Assembly (NCBI GenBank): GCA_964017155.1
Contig: OZ024854.1
Coordinates: forward strand, 55,316,441 to 55,380,440
Reading direction: 5' to 3'
Length of the DNA: 64,000 bases
Source of the DNA: Oasisia sp. SBJ-2009
Lineage: Eukaryota; Annelida; Polychaeta; Sabellida; Siboglinidae
Shown: positions 45,642-57,014 of the stretch, piece after piece
How the letters are laid out: each line of letters opens with the position of its first letter
How positions within the stretch are numbered: position 1 is the first letter of the stretch
Position numbers and translations under genes: made by a program
Notes under the pieces: model-generated
Databases searched by the model: none
What the model was told of the DNA's origin: nothing
The model's input: only the letters and a program-made list of their open reading frames with translations

Positions 45642-46322
45642 GGAAAGGTACGGTAGTACCCTTCCTAATATGAATGGAATTGAGTTTCCTAAACACTAAG
45701 GTGATACGAATTGATCCAGCTATTGGGAATAGCTACAGGCATGTGCTATGCCATTTTGGAAAGCCCAGTGTAAGCCTAGAATACGCTAAATCGTCGATAT
45801 TTGATTTTCGTCCCTCAACTCGAGTAATGTTAATCAGGAATGGTACGGCAGTACCCTTCCTAATACGATTGGCTAAGAGTTTCCTAAACACTAAGGTGAT
45901 ACGAATTGATCCAGCGATTGGGAATAGCTACAGACATGTGCTATGCCACTTTGGAAAGCCCAGAGCAAGCCTCGAATACGCAAAATCGTCGATTTTTTAT
46001 TTTCGTCCCTCAACTCGAGTTTTCGATGTTTCAAACTTTCGACTTTCGCTGTGTTCAAACGTTAGCGACAGCAGCGCCAGGTTATCGTGGTGGCGTTTAT
46101 GTAATTAATGTCACTTAATCGAGAAAACTCCGTAGTGTGGCGCCACCATTTTCTATCATGCTTTATAATGTAAATTATTTATCTGGGTGTTTGCTTCCAT
46201 TGCAATCCTTTGTTCAAGCTAAAGGTTTTTTGGAAAGCACAGAGAAAGCCAAGAATACGCAAAATCGTCGATTTTTGATTTTCGTCCCTCAACTCGAGTT
46301 TTCGCTGTTTCAAACTTTCGAA
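45642..46322 (+). repeat. Tandem repeat of about 195 bp, two units plus a partial third
   Basis: Unit 1 at 45642-45837 and unit 2 at 45838-46031 share GTAGTACCCTTCCTAAT-like starts, TTTCCTAAACACTAAGGTGA and TCCCTCAACTCGAGT. A partial unit lies at 46225-46322 (GAATACGCAAAATCGTCGAT, CGTCCCTCAACTCGAG). The tract 46040-46220 between is unique. Short ORFs across it are by-products. Confidence 0.85.
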
Positions 46323-47412
46323 GCTCATCCGCCTCCGCGTGGCGCAGAGCGGTAATAGTTGCCAATGGTCACGACGCCGCAACTAGACAGGAGGTGAGCA
46401 CATATTTGCCTTGTGCAATATGTATGTGTCATGGGTGACAATACAAATACGTAATTAAATAAGGTAGGTAACATAGCCTTATTATGCTTGAACATTAATA
46501 TGCAACACATATATTTGTTTATCTGATAGATATTCATTATCTGCAATGTTGAAAATAAAGGCTCTGTGTGGTCAAAAAATCCTACATGACTAATTATGCG
46601 CACAATTGTTTTTTGCAATATATATGTTTTATCTAGATATACATTCGGGGCCCTTCCCCAAATAGTATTACAGAAAGTTAGATACGGATAGATAAGCATA
46701 TAATATAGATTTAGCAATAATCGTTTTTCTAGTTTGTTCTTCACCTTTTTCATACTGCCAATATTCTTAGATATTATACTACATAGATATTTAATGTGAG
46801 CACTCCAGTTCAATGTGTTATTTATAATTAAACCCAAATTTGTTATCTTGTTTACAGTGTCAATTTTTATGTCGTCTATATAAATGTTATTTGCTCTCTC
46901 TCTCTTATACTTTTCGTATTACTGAAGGTCATTGTATGAGTTTTTTTTATTTAGAGCCATATGCACAGTCTTTTTATCTCAGAGTTCATAGCAATTTCCA
47001 TTTCATGTATATTATTACCTTGTATAAAGATACTTGTGTCATCAGCAAACATAATTGTAAGCATTTTATCAGATAAAGTAGTTAGATCATTTATATAAAT
47101 AAGAAAGAGTAAAGGTCCCAAAATTGAACCTTCTGGCACTCCACATGTTATGTTGCTAAGGGTGGATGTTGTTCCTTTTAATTTTACTCGTTGTTGTCTA
47201 TTACTTAAGTAATTTTGTATCCACTGAAGAATGTTTCCTCTAATTCCATAATGAGCTAATTTTCCCAATAAAATTATATGATTAACAGTGTCAAACGCTT
47301 TCGCAAAATCAAGAAATACACCAATTACATGTTCTTTGTTATCAGTTGCCTTACAAATATTATCAATTAGCACTGAAATAGCCATTTCAGTGGAATAACC
47401 TTTCCTCTTTCC

Positions 47413-48795
47413 TAGAGGAATCTCTCTTCTTTCCATAGCGGGCAAGATCTTCGCGAGGATCCTCCTCAACAGACTATCTACCCACATAACACCAGAGGTA
47501 GTTCCGGAGACACAATGTGGCTTCAGAGGTAACCGGAGCATCGTGGATATGATATTTTGTCTCCGACAACTACAAGAAAAATGCATTGAACAGGACCGAC
47601 CACTGTACATGGTATTTGTCGACTTCAGCAAGGCGTTCGATACAGTTGGGAGGACTGGGCTATGGCAGCTACTGAGGAAGTATGGCTGCCCAGAGAAGTT
47701 CACAACAATGATCGAGGCACTACATACTAGAATGATGGCGAATGTTAGTGTTGGAGGAGAAGTCTCAGAATCGTTCAGTGTCACAAATGGGGTCAAGCAA
47801 GGTTGTGTACTGGCCCCCACGCTCTTCTCCATCTTCCTATCAGCAATGCTCGACGAGGCTTTCCGAGACATGGGGATGGAGTCTACATACAGTCCAGACA
47901 GAACGCTGACCTATTCAACGTCGCACACTTCAGAGCAAAGACCAAGACTACTCGGATACTGATGAGAGAGCTGCTATTCGCAGATGACAGTGCACTGGTT
48001 GCACACTCTGCTGAAAAGATGCAGAAAATAGTGGATGCTTTCTCCGATGCGTCAAAGAAGTTCGGCCTGAAGATTAACATCAAGAAGACCGAGGTGCTGT
48101 AACAATCCAACTCTACAAGAACCCGAGAGGAGGATATCATGGTTGATGGAAACAAGCTGAACTCTGTTCTAGAATTCACCTACCTCGGAAGCACTATATC
48201 AAGTGATGGATGCATTGACGATGAAATACAGAGGAGGGTGGCCAAGGCTAGTGCATCTTTCGGCCGACTACGCCAGAGACTCTGGAACAACCACCATGTG
48301 TCCATGCGGGTTAAAGGCAAGATATCCCGTGCAATCGTGCTGTCCACCCTCCTATACGGAGCTGAGGCCTGGACAGTGTACAGACGACAGGTGAAAAAGC
48401 TGCATGCCTTCATGATGCGACATCTGCGTTCGATCATGAGGATAACCTGGATGGACAAAGTGACAAACAAGGAAATACTAGAACGAACAGGGCTGCCATC
48501 TATGGAAGATCTTCTGATCAGAAAGAATCTCCGGTGGACTGGACACCTTATGAGGATGTCACCAGACAAGCTACCGAAGCAGGTTCTCTACTCGCAACTG
48601 TCTTCTGGTCAGAGAAAGAGAGGGCGCCCTCGTCTCCGGTTCAAAGATACCATCAAGAGAAACCTGAAGATGAGAGACATAAAGATCGACTCATGGACAT
48701 CACTCTCACAGCAGAGAGACAAATGGAGAGCAACAGTCAAGTGATGGAAGCAGTCTTTGTCGCTTCGCGACCGACAGCATGATGATGATGAAAAC
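47413..48795 (+). mobile_element. RTE-like LINE family E, copy 3, 5'-truncated, inserted in family F
   Basis: Begins at the RT text corresponding to 44893 in copy 2 and ends with the family 3' end (CAGTCTTTGTCGCTTCGCGA, then a GATGATGATG tail). Family F sequence is continuous across it (AATTTGGTTTT on one side, AGGAAAGAGGAAAGG on the other, read on minus). Confidence 0.9.
47425..48744 (+). pseudogene. LINE family E reverse transcriptase, best-preserved copy
   Basis: SLLSIAGKIFARILLNRLST near 47425; 47543-47962 gives MIFCLRQLQEKCIEQDRPLY, MVFVDFSKAFDTVGRTGLWQ, NGVKQGCVLAPTLFSIFLSA and MLDEAFRDMG. A frameshift near 47880 moves it to YSPDRTLTYS and, in the other frame, FNVAHFRAKTKTTRILMREL, LFADDSALVAHSAEKM (catalytic ADD at about 47980). 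A TAA at 48100-48102 follows KTEVL. The frame 48139-48744 carries the C-terminal domain: FTYLGSTISSDGCIDDEIQR, TLLYGAEAWTVYRRQVKKLH, MRHLRSIMRITWMDKVTNKE, RWTGHLMRMSPDKLPKQVLY and DIKIDSWTSLSQQRDKWRAT. Only about one frameshift and one stop, so it is the youngest E copy here. Confidence 0.9.
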
Positions 48796-50774
48796 CAAAT
48801 TGGAGATTAGACAAGATTTTATGTTCAGTTATATAATTCATTAATCTAGTATACATTAATCTTTCAAAAACTTTTGAAAACACAGGCAAAGTAGAAATCG
48901 GCTTGTAGTTGCCAATTGATGTCGTATCACCAGCTTTAAAAACTGGAATTACTTCAGCTATTTTTAGTTGATCTGGAACACATCCTTGATCAAATGATAA
49001 ATTTACAATGTAACATAGTGGGTCAAGTAAGTTGGAGAAGACCTGCTTTAGAATGAAAGGTGTTATTCCATCCCATCCAGGACTAGAATTTTTTTAATTA
49101 CTAATGATTCCTCTTATCTCATCTGGTGTGGCTGGCAGTAGAAACATTGAATTTCTATACACTCCTTTAAGATATTGATTAGGACTCCCTTGTATCAGCC
49201 AACTGTGGACCTATATTCGTAAAATATTCATTAAATGTATTTGCTATGTGTTGCTTGTTTTTTGTTAATTTATCTTCAATTAGTAACTGGTCTATAGTTG
49301 TAACTACTTCTTTCTTTCCAATAATACCCTTTAATGTTTTCCATGTGTGTTTTAAGGTACCCTTATGCTTATGAAGCACGTACTGGTGGTATGCTTTTTC
49401 TGCTACGTTGATAAGGTAATTTAGTTTATTTCTATATCGTTTGTAATTAATTTCATTGTATACCGTTGGTTTATTTAAGTAATACTTATACAATTTGTTT
49501 TTGGTCTTAATGGAATGTCTAAATCCCATAGTAATCCCTGGTTTATGCTTTTTTGTCCTGATAGTTTTTTCTAATAAGTGGAAATGATTTATTGTATACA
49601 AATAAAATGTCATTAAGGAACTTAGAATAACTTTCTTGGGGATTTATGGAGACATAAATTTCATCCCATGTTATCTGATCAATACTTTCTTTGAATATAG
49701 TAGTAGCTTGTTCATTATATATTCTAGTCTCTATTTCTGTGTCTACCTTCGTGTCATTAATTTGTTTAGTAAGTAAAAATATTGGTAAATGGTCGGAAAT
49801 ATCTGTATAAATAATTCCATGTGACTGATAATTTGTACCAAGTATATCATTGCTATATATATATATTGTCTATTACTGTAGCCGTAGTGGTCGTTATCCT
49901 AGTAGGTTTATTGATAAGGGGTATAAACGAATGTTGAAACATTGCATCTATGTAGTCTTGTGTTTCTGTGTGGCTACCGTAATTGGTTAAATTGATGTTG
50001 AAATCGCCCATTATATAACACTGCTTATTTTCAACCTTACGGTAATCTATGATATTCATAACATGCTCAGTGAATGTGGTAATATTTGTGCTAGGTGGCC
50101 GATAGACAATACCAACAATTATCTTCTTATTATGTGTCATAGTCCTAGTGTTCACTTCAATAAACACACATTCCAGATATTCAGTAATGATACTCATTTC
50201 TGATAATACAGTAGGCCCTATACTCAAGTGAAATATGGACATATAATGATACACCCCCTCCTTTCGTAGAAGGCCTAGTAACATGAATACTTGTATACTC
50301 CGGTATTTCATATAAGTCAACATTATCGCTGTGTAACCAGGTTTCGCTTAAGCCATTAATTGTGAATTTGTTATCCATCAGCGATCAGAAATCACACAGT
50401 TTGCCAATATTCTTCGGTAAGCTTCTAATGTTTAAATGCATGAGTGAGAATTCGTTCTCACTGAGATTATTTCTTTTTATAATTTCATTAATGTCATCCT
50501 CAAGATAATAATTAGTATTTGAAAAGTTAAATAAATTACAGTCTGGGTCTATGTTCCGCATCGCAGCATTACAATTTTCGTAATCACGTACATCGCCTGC
50601 ATATGTCATGGTCGTTTCAAGTAACTGGCTCATGATACTTACATGTTTCATATACATACAAGCGAATACGGTACACAATGATGCTCATACAATTACACAT
50701 CACATTGCCAAGTGGTTTAATAACATATAATGATGTACTGTAGTTGTTAAGTTTAGGTGATTTTGCTAGAAAAA

Positions 50775-51583
50775 TCAAACTAATAATGAAAAAATAAAAC
50801 TCAGCAGTCCTGAAGCTGGTGTTTTCGCTTTTTTCCCCCTGCATAGGTAGAGAAGTCTCGCTCTTTTCTGTGTGAGATCTTCAGAGATGAAGACAGTCGG
50901 CTGTTTGCCGCGAAGGTGCTTCCTGGCTTTCATAAATGTGGTTTTTGATTCGTGGTCTTTAAATTGTATAATAACTTGTCGGGAATGCTGTCTGTTTGTG
51001 ATGGATGTTCTCGGCCCAATTATGTGAGCCCTGTTGACGTTATTGAGTGTGAGAGGCACGTCCATGTCGGTAAATAGGTCTGTAAGAATGGTCTCCAGCT
51101 GTTCACCATCGGTTTTTTCTTTTATTCCGGAGACACGGACAGATGATCGTCGGCTGTTTTGCTCCAGGTTGTCCAGTGACTGTTCAACCTGGTCGATGCG
51201 GGTGTCAAGGGTTTTATGTTTTCAAGTTGGTCGATCCGTAGATCTTTTTCTTTCAGGTTTTTTTCTAGGATTTTCAATCTGTCATTGATATTGTTTATGA
51301 CGTGGCGACAAACAGTGATGGCCGAGCTGAGAGAGATGGGGCTGACGTGGGGAGAAGCTCAGGCCTCAGACAAGGACAGGACCTTGTGGCGGAAGATTGT
51401 TGTGGCCTTATGTCCCACTGGGGACGAAGAGGATTAAGTAAGTAAGTAAGTATTGATATTGTTTGCCACAATATCGGCTATCTTGCCCGCCAGAGTTGCA
51501 ATGACATCATCGTCCTCAAGTGCTCGTTTCACGCACTGCAATAGCTCGTCGTCAGCAGTTAACTTCTTTCGGCCGGACGGCAT
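50775..51583 (-). pseudogene. LINE family F ORF1, L1 ORF1p-like
   Basis: Start chosen at ATG 51583 (MPSGRKKLTADDELLQCVKR). A helix GKIADIVANNIN is cut by the 155-bp insertion. After it the coiled coil resumes on the far side (LKILEKNLKEKDLRIDQLEN). The 51065-50775 frame gives VPLTLNNVNRAHIIGPRTSI, SRQVIIQFKDHESKTTFMKA and RKHLRGKQPTVFISEDLTQK, the RRM and C-terminal domain layout of L1-type ORF1 proteins. The product would bind element RNA as a trimeric chaperone. Interrupted by the insertion and frameshifts. Confidence 0.8.
51297..51451 (+). mobile_element. 5'-truncated LINE fragment with 13-bp target duplication and (TAAG)n tail
   Basis: The insert encodes the end of a LINE protein (VMAELREMGLTWGEAQASDK, then DRTLWRKIVVALCPTGDEED and a stop at about 51435-51437), followed by TAAGTAAGTAAG. 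ATTGATATTGTTT flanks it at 51284-51296 and 51452-51464. The flanking exact duplication and intact C-terminal coding show a recent insertion into LINE family F. Confidence 0.92.
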
Positions 51584-51589
51584 CGCTGA

Positions 51590-51898
51590 TGTTACGCAAT
51601 AGTCCACTCGTGCTATGTTATTGACGCAGACTTCACGCACCGTTGGAGCGGACTTTGGAGCAGACTTCACGCGCCGGTGACTTCGCTAGAGCGATAATGC
51701 GGTCGTTTGTAGTTTATCGCTTATTTTAGGGGCTACTAACGTATCAATTCAGGTCTCAGTCAGGAGATACCATCTGCGAGATTCTAATTAGCTCAAATTT
51801 CATCGGCATGGGACTCACCAGTTCACTGATTCTACATGGTCAACAGAAGAAGCGGACCCAAAATGATCTGCCAACGATGTCTAGTCGCGCACGATGTC
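51590..51898. other. 5' flank or 5' UTR of LINE family F, nothing further recognised
   Basis: Upstream of the ORF1 start on minus; no distinct feature. Confidence 0.4.
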
Positions 51899-52020
51899 AC
51901 CAACATAAAGGCCGACTCATGGACATCACTCTCACGCCAGAGAGATAAATGGAGAGCAATAGTCAAATGAATGGCAGCAGTCTTTGTCGCATCGCGACCA
52001 ACAGCATGATGATGATCATG
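51899..52020 (+). mobile_element. LINE family E 3' end fragment, copy 4
   Basis: ACTCATGGACATCACTCTCA, AATGGAGAGCAATAGTCAAA and CAGTCTTTGTCGCATCGCGA match the end of copy 3, with a GATGATGATC tail. Confidence 0.9.
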
Positions 52021-52049
52021 ACGACCCTCCCCACATGGGTATGTACACC

Positions 52050-52165
52050 TTATTTTAAGTTATCTGTAATATTGGCTGATATTTCATAAACAATTGACTT
52101 TTCAATAATGGCGGCACTAATTTGCATAAAAATGATTAGTGGAACATTTTGCAGACTTGTTAACT
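52050..52165. repeat. Repeat M, second copy
   Basis: AGTTATCTGTAATATTGGCT, then GGCGGCACTAATTTGCATAA and GACTTGTTAAC, matching the reverse complement of 39065-39175. It abuts the left end of the long-TIR element. Confidence 0.7.
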
Positions 52166-52185
52166 TCGCAATTCGTTTTCGACGT

Positions 52186-52755
52186 ATTTGTTTTCCGATC
52201 TAGGGAAGTAGTATATAAGGATCCTATCGTGGGAAGCCTGCCGCGCCGCGGAGGAATTCGGGGGAATTCCTCCGGAGGAAGGTCAAGGTCACCATGATAA
52301 AAGATAGGAAAAAAGGTCAAAGGTCAAATTTTGACAGTGGAAAATGAGGAACACAATTTCTGGAGCTTTTTGGGGGGAATTCCTCCCATCAAGTGGCGCC
52401 ATCTGGCGGATAGGTCGTGTACTAGTGGCGCCATCAAGGGATATATAATGCACTAGTGGCGCCGCCTGGTGGACAAGTCACGAACTAATACTACACAAAT
52501 TCGTGCGTCTTGTTTTTAAAGTGGCGCCTCCCGGTGGTTGGGTCGTGCATTAGTGTCGCCCCTTACGGACAGTTCACGAACTAGTACTGTTCAAAAATCG
52601 TGTGTCTTATTTTTTAATTACGTCAAACTGGCGTTAGGGGTTATGTAGCGTCCCCTCGCGGATAGGTGACGAATTATAAACTTGGTGAAAGAACAGGTGG
52701 AGTCATCTGCCGGATACGTATTCGGCTAATCGATCACGTGACTTAATATTGTACT
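52186..52755 (+). repeat. Left TIR with 32-bp phased GTGGCGCC repeats
   Basis: GTGGCGCC or GTGTCGCC starts at 52393, 52425, 52456, 52521 and 52553, that is spacings of 32, 31, 65 and 32. Each is followed by a degenerate GGCGGATAGGTCGTG-type segment. Confidence 0.85.
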
Positions 52756-53305
52756 CTATGACTGCTGTTTTTTTCATTCAACTCGATACAATGTTGCGAT
52801 AAAACGGTGCGCTTATACCAGAAATAGCATTCTTGTAACAATGTTTCGTCGTGCCGCCGTGCAAATTTGTCGAGTTGTCATTGGTTGTAACGCTTCGACC
52901 CGCCCACGTGACCCAAGCTAGAACGTTTATAACACGGCCGGTTTTCGTGGTTGTCATTATTCACTTGTAATCTTACCAGTGACCATGTTGAGAAACGGAT
53001 GGACGTACGCCGAAGCCGCCAGGGGTCCCGTCTCCCCACGCAGTGGTAGCATTGCGGGGTTAGCCTCCATACCGCCGTATGGGGAGGTTTTTCCCCCGTT
53101 AGCACCGCCACCGACACCAACACCTGCCCCGACTGCGACAGTGTCGGTGATAGCCCCGGAGGGGGTTCGGGTCGTACGTCTTTGTCAATGTCATATTTCG
53201 ATTTCGATGTTTTCGTGTTAACAATTTTAGAAACCGGAATACGTATATTATTATTGTAAATTACATGACTAAAACTCTCGTTCGTTCGTTCGTTCGTTCT
53301 TGTAG

Positions 53306-53473
53306 TCGGAAGTCCCACCACCACCACCTTCACCACCACCATCGCGGGCCGGGTTCGAGTGCCCGCACTGCAGCACGGCCTTCACGAGGAAGGATCACTG
53401 GAAACGCCATATGTCGCGCGGTAGTTGCATTCGGAAGAGGACCGCGGCGGACGACGCTTTGGGCGCCATCTTG
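53306..53473 (+). pseudogene. Exon 2: first C2H2 zinc finger
   Basis: CPHCSTAFTRKDHWKRHMSRGSC supplies C-x2-C, the Phe and a C-terminal His with a Cys/His ligand. A Pro-rich lead-in (SEVPPPPPSPPPSRAG) precedes it. Flanked by clear acceptor (CGTTCTTGTAG) and donor (GTGAGT). Both fingers use the pattern CxxCxxxFTRxxxWxRH, so exons 2 and 4 look like an internal duplication. Confidence 0.75.
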
Positions 53474-53556
53474 GTGAGTTAAACGTGGTAGTAATATACT
53501 GTGTTATGTTTCCAGTTCCGTAAAAATGTTGCTTCCTACCATATGCAAAACATAAC

Positions 53557-53830
53557 TTCTGTAAAAATGGCGGCGCTTCCTGACCCATCTGTATCACAAC
53601 TTCCGTACAAATGGCGGCGGTTGCTCACCCACCCGTGTCATAACTTCCGTGCAAATGGCGGCGCTTCCTGTCCCATCCGTATGCTAACTTCCATTAAAAA
53701 TGGCGGCGCTTACTGCCCCGTCCGTGTCATAACTTCCGTAACAAAACTTCCGGCAAAATAGTGGCACTGACGTACGTACCACAATCCCATCACAACTTTC
53801 GTATAAATGACGACACTTCCTATGCATCCG
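53557..53830 (+). repeat. Intronic minisatellite, about 45-bp unit
   Basis: AAATGGCGGCGCTTCCTG-type units at about 53566, 53610, 53655 and 53698, alternating with CATAACTTCCGT; later units are degenerate. Lies in intron 2 of the zinc-finger gene. Confidence 0.8.
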
Positions 53831-55021
53831 TGTCATAACTACCTAAATGTTTTCTTTATTATTCTAAATATTATTCAAATATTGTAGTAGCAATTCATAG
53901 AGGGACCCTCTCCTGCGAAGAGGAAGCCCGATCTGTGCCAGCCGTCCTCACCATCCACGACCCAGGTGCCAGCCCAGGCACCAGCCCAGGCGCCAGCCCG
54001 AGCCCCGGGGGAGCAGCAGCCGGTGACCGGTGGCACCACGGTGAGTCGTGTTTCAACATGAAGGTGAATTAGTGACTTATTATTATTATTATTATTATTA
54101 TCGGGCATCACGTGTCAATGTCGTTCGTGTGTCGAGAAAATTGACTACCACCCTATTCCTATTAGTTATAATAGATCGTACTTAATATGAAACAAATGCA
54201 CGTGAAATCGCGTCTTATCATATTCGTTTCTACTTCTAGGCGTCGTATTGTTGCTCACTGTGCAAGACGACATTCACAAGAACCCGTAATTGGCGCCGAC
54301 ACTTAGTAGAAGGGCGGTGCAGGCGGAAATTGCGCAAGCAACAACAGCGCGTAGCGTTTGTCGCCGAAATAATGGTAAGTTCATCGAAATAATTGTCAAA
54401 CACCTATTTACGAACTTGTATGTTATGAACTTGTTTTTATTTCAGGAATGTTATGCATCTTTTATAAAATGTTGTTTATGGTAATATTAAAAGGACAACT
54501 TGTGTTTTATTTCAGCGCAACGAAAGGGCACGCTTAGCTGGGTCAGAATAGCAGCAACAACAGCCGCAGCTCCAACACCAACAACAGCAGCAGGTATCAT
54601 CATCGGCGTCATCAGCACTGTCGTCAGCACCTTCGACACCTCCTCCTTCACCATCATCACCATCACCGTCGCCAACGATATTCCAAGAAGATGACCCTTT
54701 GTTTCCATTATATGATTTTAATTTTGTGAATGACAGTTTAGGTAATTTTTATAGGAGTCAGTGGTCCTCCATTAAATCTCATCACCGTAGCGGGCGCATC
54801 CAGAACACCGACAATATTCGTTTGACTGACTTAAATACAACCACTCTTCACCCATCCTTGTGGAACATTTTCAGAAATCAATCCTCCGCATTCAAAATTA
54901 ATTTAAGTTTTGGTTTTATACTACGCAATAAATTTTCACGTGAACTTCGTTATTTTCTTTCTTCCAAAAATGTTTCCTGTAGGTTTCTGGATGTACCCCA
55001 TTTAATTACTGACGCATTTGT

Positions 55022-55095
55022 GAGAGAGAGAGAGAGAGAGAGAGAGTGTGTGTGTATGTGTATGTGTGTTTGTGTGTGTGTGTGAGAGAGAGAGA

Positions 55096-55143
<48 letters not shown>

Positions 55144-55235
55144 GTGTGTATTCGCGTGTGTTCGTATATGTTCGCATGTGTTCGCACGTTTCCGTAAGTG
55201 TATGTTCGCGTGTGTCCGTGTGTGCTAATTTCGTT
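55022..55235. repeat. (GA)n and (GT)n microsatellites with TTCGCGTGTG-type repeats
   Basis: GA array 55022-55046, GT-rich to 55140 with a second short GA run, then GTGTTCGCATGT-type repeats. It truncates the last exon of the zinc-finger gene. Confidence 0.95.
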
Positions 55236-55239
55236 CCAT

Positions 55240-57000
55240 TTCACCGGCATGACTTTGTCAAGTTTTTTCATATTTTACTAAGCCGATGCACCAACTTTGT
55301 ATCATTTCACAACTTTTTCAGCGTTTCACCGCCATCACTTTGTCAATTTCACTTATTTTTAGGGTTTACATGCCATAACTTTGTCAAGTTTGTCATATTT
55401 TACTCACACGGTGCGCCAACTTTGTACCATTTCACATATTTTTTGCGTTTCACCGCCATAACTTTGTCAATTTCATGTATTTTTAGTATTTACATGCTAT
55501 AACTTGTCATTGCGCAATCCATACACACGAGACTAGGACAGTTGTATGTCATGCGCATACCATAACTTCCGTTACAATTATGCTTCCTACCACGTGCAAA
55601 ACACAACTTCCGTACAAATGTCGGGTCACATCAGTACCATAACACAATTTCATGCAAAATTACACATTCAATCATAGTGATAACGTTAAAAACTAGTGCC
55701 ATTTAAAGTTTCCACGCAATAACCCTGCCAACTTTTCTTATTTCACTGAACCAGTGTGCTCACCTCGTTCCATTTCGTAACGTTTCACCGTTTCATTGCG
55801 TTACACAGGTGGTGTTTTCACTCATTTAACTAAGTTATTCTTGTAACTTGTAGAAAAAATTGAATATTTTTCTATTCTACGCCACAACTTTGTCATGTTT
55901 TTCTTAATCTTCCTAACTCGGTGTGCCAACTTTGTACCATTTTACAAATTTTGTCATCGTTTCACCGCCATCACTTTGTCAATTTTACGTGTTTTTAGTG
56001 TTTACATGCCATAACTTTGTCACGTTTGTCATATTTTACTAACTCGGTGTGCCAACTTTGTACCATTTTACTACTTTTTTCATCGTTTCACCGCCATCAC
56101 TTTGTCGATTTTACGTGTTTTTAGTGTTTACATGCCGTAACTTTGTCAAGTTTTTCATATTTTAATAAGTACATATGTCAACTTTGTACCATTTCGCAAC
56201 TATTTCAGCGTTTCACCGCCATCACTTTGTCAATTGTACGTGTTTTTAGTGTTTACATGCCATAACTTTATCAAGTTTTTCATATTTTGCTAACTCCATG
56301 TGCCAACTTTGTACCACTTCACAACTTTTTCAGCGTTTCACCGCCATCACTTTGTCAATTGTACGTGTTTTTAGTGTTTACATGCCATAACTTTGTCATG
56401 TTTTTCATATTTTACTAACTCCATTTGCCAACTTTGTACCATTTCGCAACTCTTTCAGCGTTTCACCGCCATCACTTTGTCAATTGTACGTGTTTTTAGT
56501 GTTTACATGCCATAACTTTGTCATGTTTTTCATATTTTACTAACTCCATTTGCCAACTTTGTACCATTTCGCAACTCTTTCAGCGTTTCACCGCCATCAC
56601 TTTGTCAATTGTACGTGTTTTTAGTGTTTACATGCCATAACTTTGTCATGTTTTTCATATTTTACTAACTCCATGTGCCAACTTTGTACCATTTCGCAAC
56701 TCTTTCAGCGTTTCACCGCCATCACCTTTTCAATTGTACGTGTTTTTAGTGTTTACATGCCATAACTTTGTCATGTTTTTCATATTTTACTAACTCCATG
56801 TGCCAACTTTGTACCATTTCGCAACTCTTTCAGCGTTTCACCGCCACCACTTTGTCAATTTTACGTGTTTTTAGTGTTTACATGCCATAACTTTGTCATG
56901 TTTTTCATATTTTACTAACGCCACGTGCCAACTTTGTACCATTTCGCAACTCTTTCAGCGTTTCACCGCCATCACCTTTTCAATTGTACGTGTTTTTACA
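55240..57000 (+). repeat. 125-bp satellite array, about 14 units
   Basis: The segment GCCATAACTTTGTCATGTTT starts at 56384, 56509, 56634, 56759 and 56884, exactly 125 bases apart. Each unit holds ACTTTGTACCATTT, CAGCGTTTCACCGCCATCAC and GTACGTGTTTTTAGTG. Units at 55240-56300 are more diverged and 55505-55860 is disturbed. Confidence 0.92.
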
Positions 57001-57014
57001 CATACACTCATACG

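Larger units (their letters stand above)
46400..50633 (-). pseudogene. LINE family F ORF2: endonuclease and RT, interrupted by LINE family E
   Basis: ATG 50633 (MSQLLETTMTYAG). LMHLNIRSLPKNIGKLCDF is followed by an in-frame TGA, then INGLSETWLHSDNVDLYEIP, KGGGVSLYVHISLEYRA, IVGIVYRPPS, IMGDFNINLTNYGSH and a TATVIDNIYI block (endonuclease). Linker 49613-49179 (YRNKLNYLINVAEKAYHQYV). RT continues to 48796, is cut by the family E insertion, and resumes at 47412: KGYSTEMAISVLIDNI, VFLDFAKAFDTVNHIILLGK, CGVPEGSILGPLLFLIYIND, IMFADDTSIF (catalytic ADD intact). The C-terminus 46837-46400 has LNWSAHIKYLCSIISKNIGS and YMLIYPYLTFCNTIWGRAP. It would be mostly readable without the insert, so decay is moderate. 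Confidence 0.85.
46400..51583 (-). mobile_element. Non-LTR retrotransposon family F, two ORFs, interrupted twice
   Basis: On minus: ORF1 from 51583, ORF2 from 50633. LINE family E copy 3 (47413-48795, +) sits inside the RT, and a 155-bp LINE fragment (51297-51451) sits inside ORF1. Joined across the inserts the element is about 3.6 kb. The 3' boundary near 46400 is unclear because the C-terminal coding region stops matching there. Confidence 0.83.
52985..55024 (+). pseudogene. Five-exon C2H2 zinc-finger gene of the long-TIR element, one premature stop
   Basis: Exons inferred from splice signals, all phase 0. Exon 1, 52985-53173: MLRNGWTYAEAARGPVSPRS, proline-rich, donor GTACGT. Exon 2, 53306-53473: FECPHCSTAFTRKDHWKRHM, then a basic end; acceptor TTGTAG, donor GTGAGT. 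Exon 3, 53903-54040: Pro/Ala/Gln-rich, acceptor ATAGAG, donor GTGAGT. Exon 4, 54240-54374: SYCCSLCKTTFTRTRNWRRH, acceptor TTCTAG, donor GTAAGT. Exon 5, from 54516: RNERARLAGSE, TAG at 54549-54551 (probably from CAG), a Gln/Ser/Pro stretch, then FKINLSFGFILRNKFSRELR and [17 protein letters not shown] before a microsatellite at 55022. Two fingers suggest DNA binding; the exon 5 domain is unassigned. Apart from one stop and the lost end, the gene is coherent. Confidence 0.72.
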
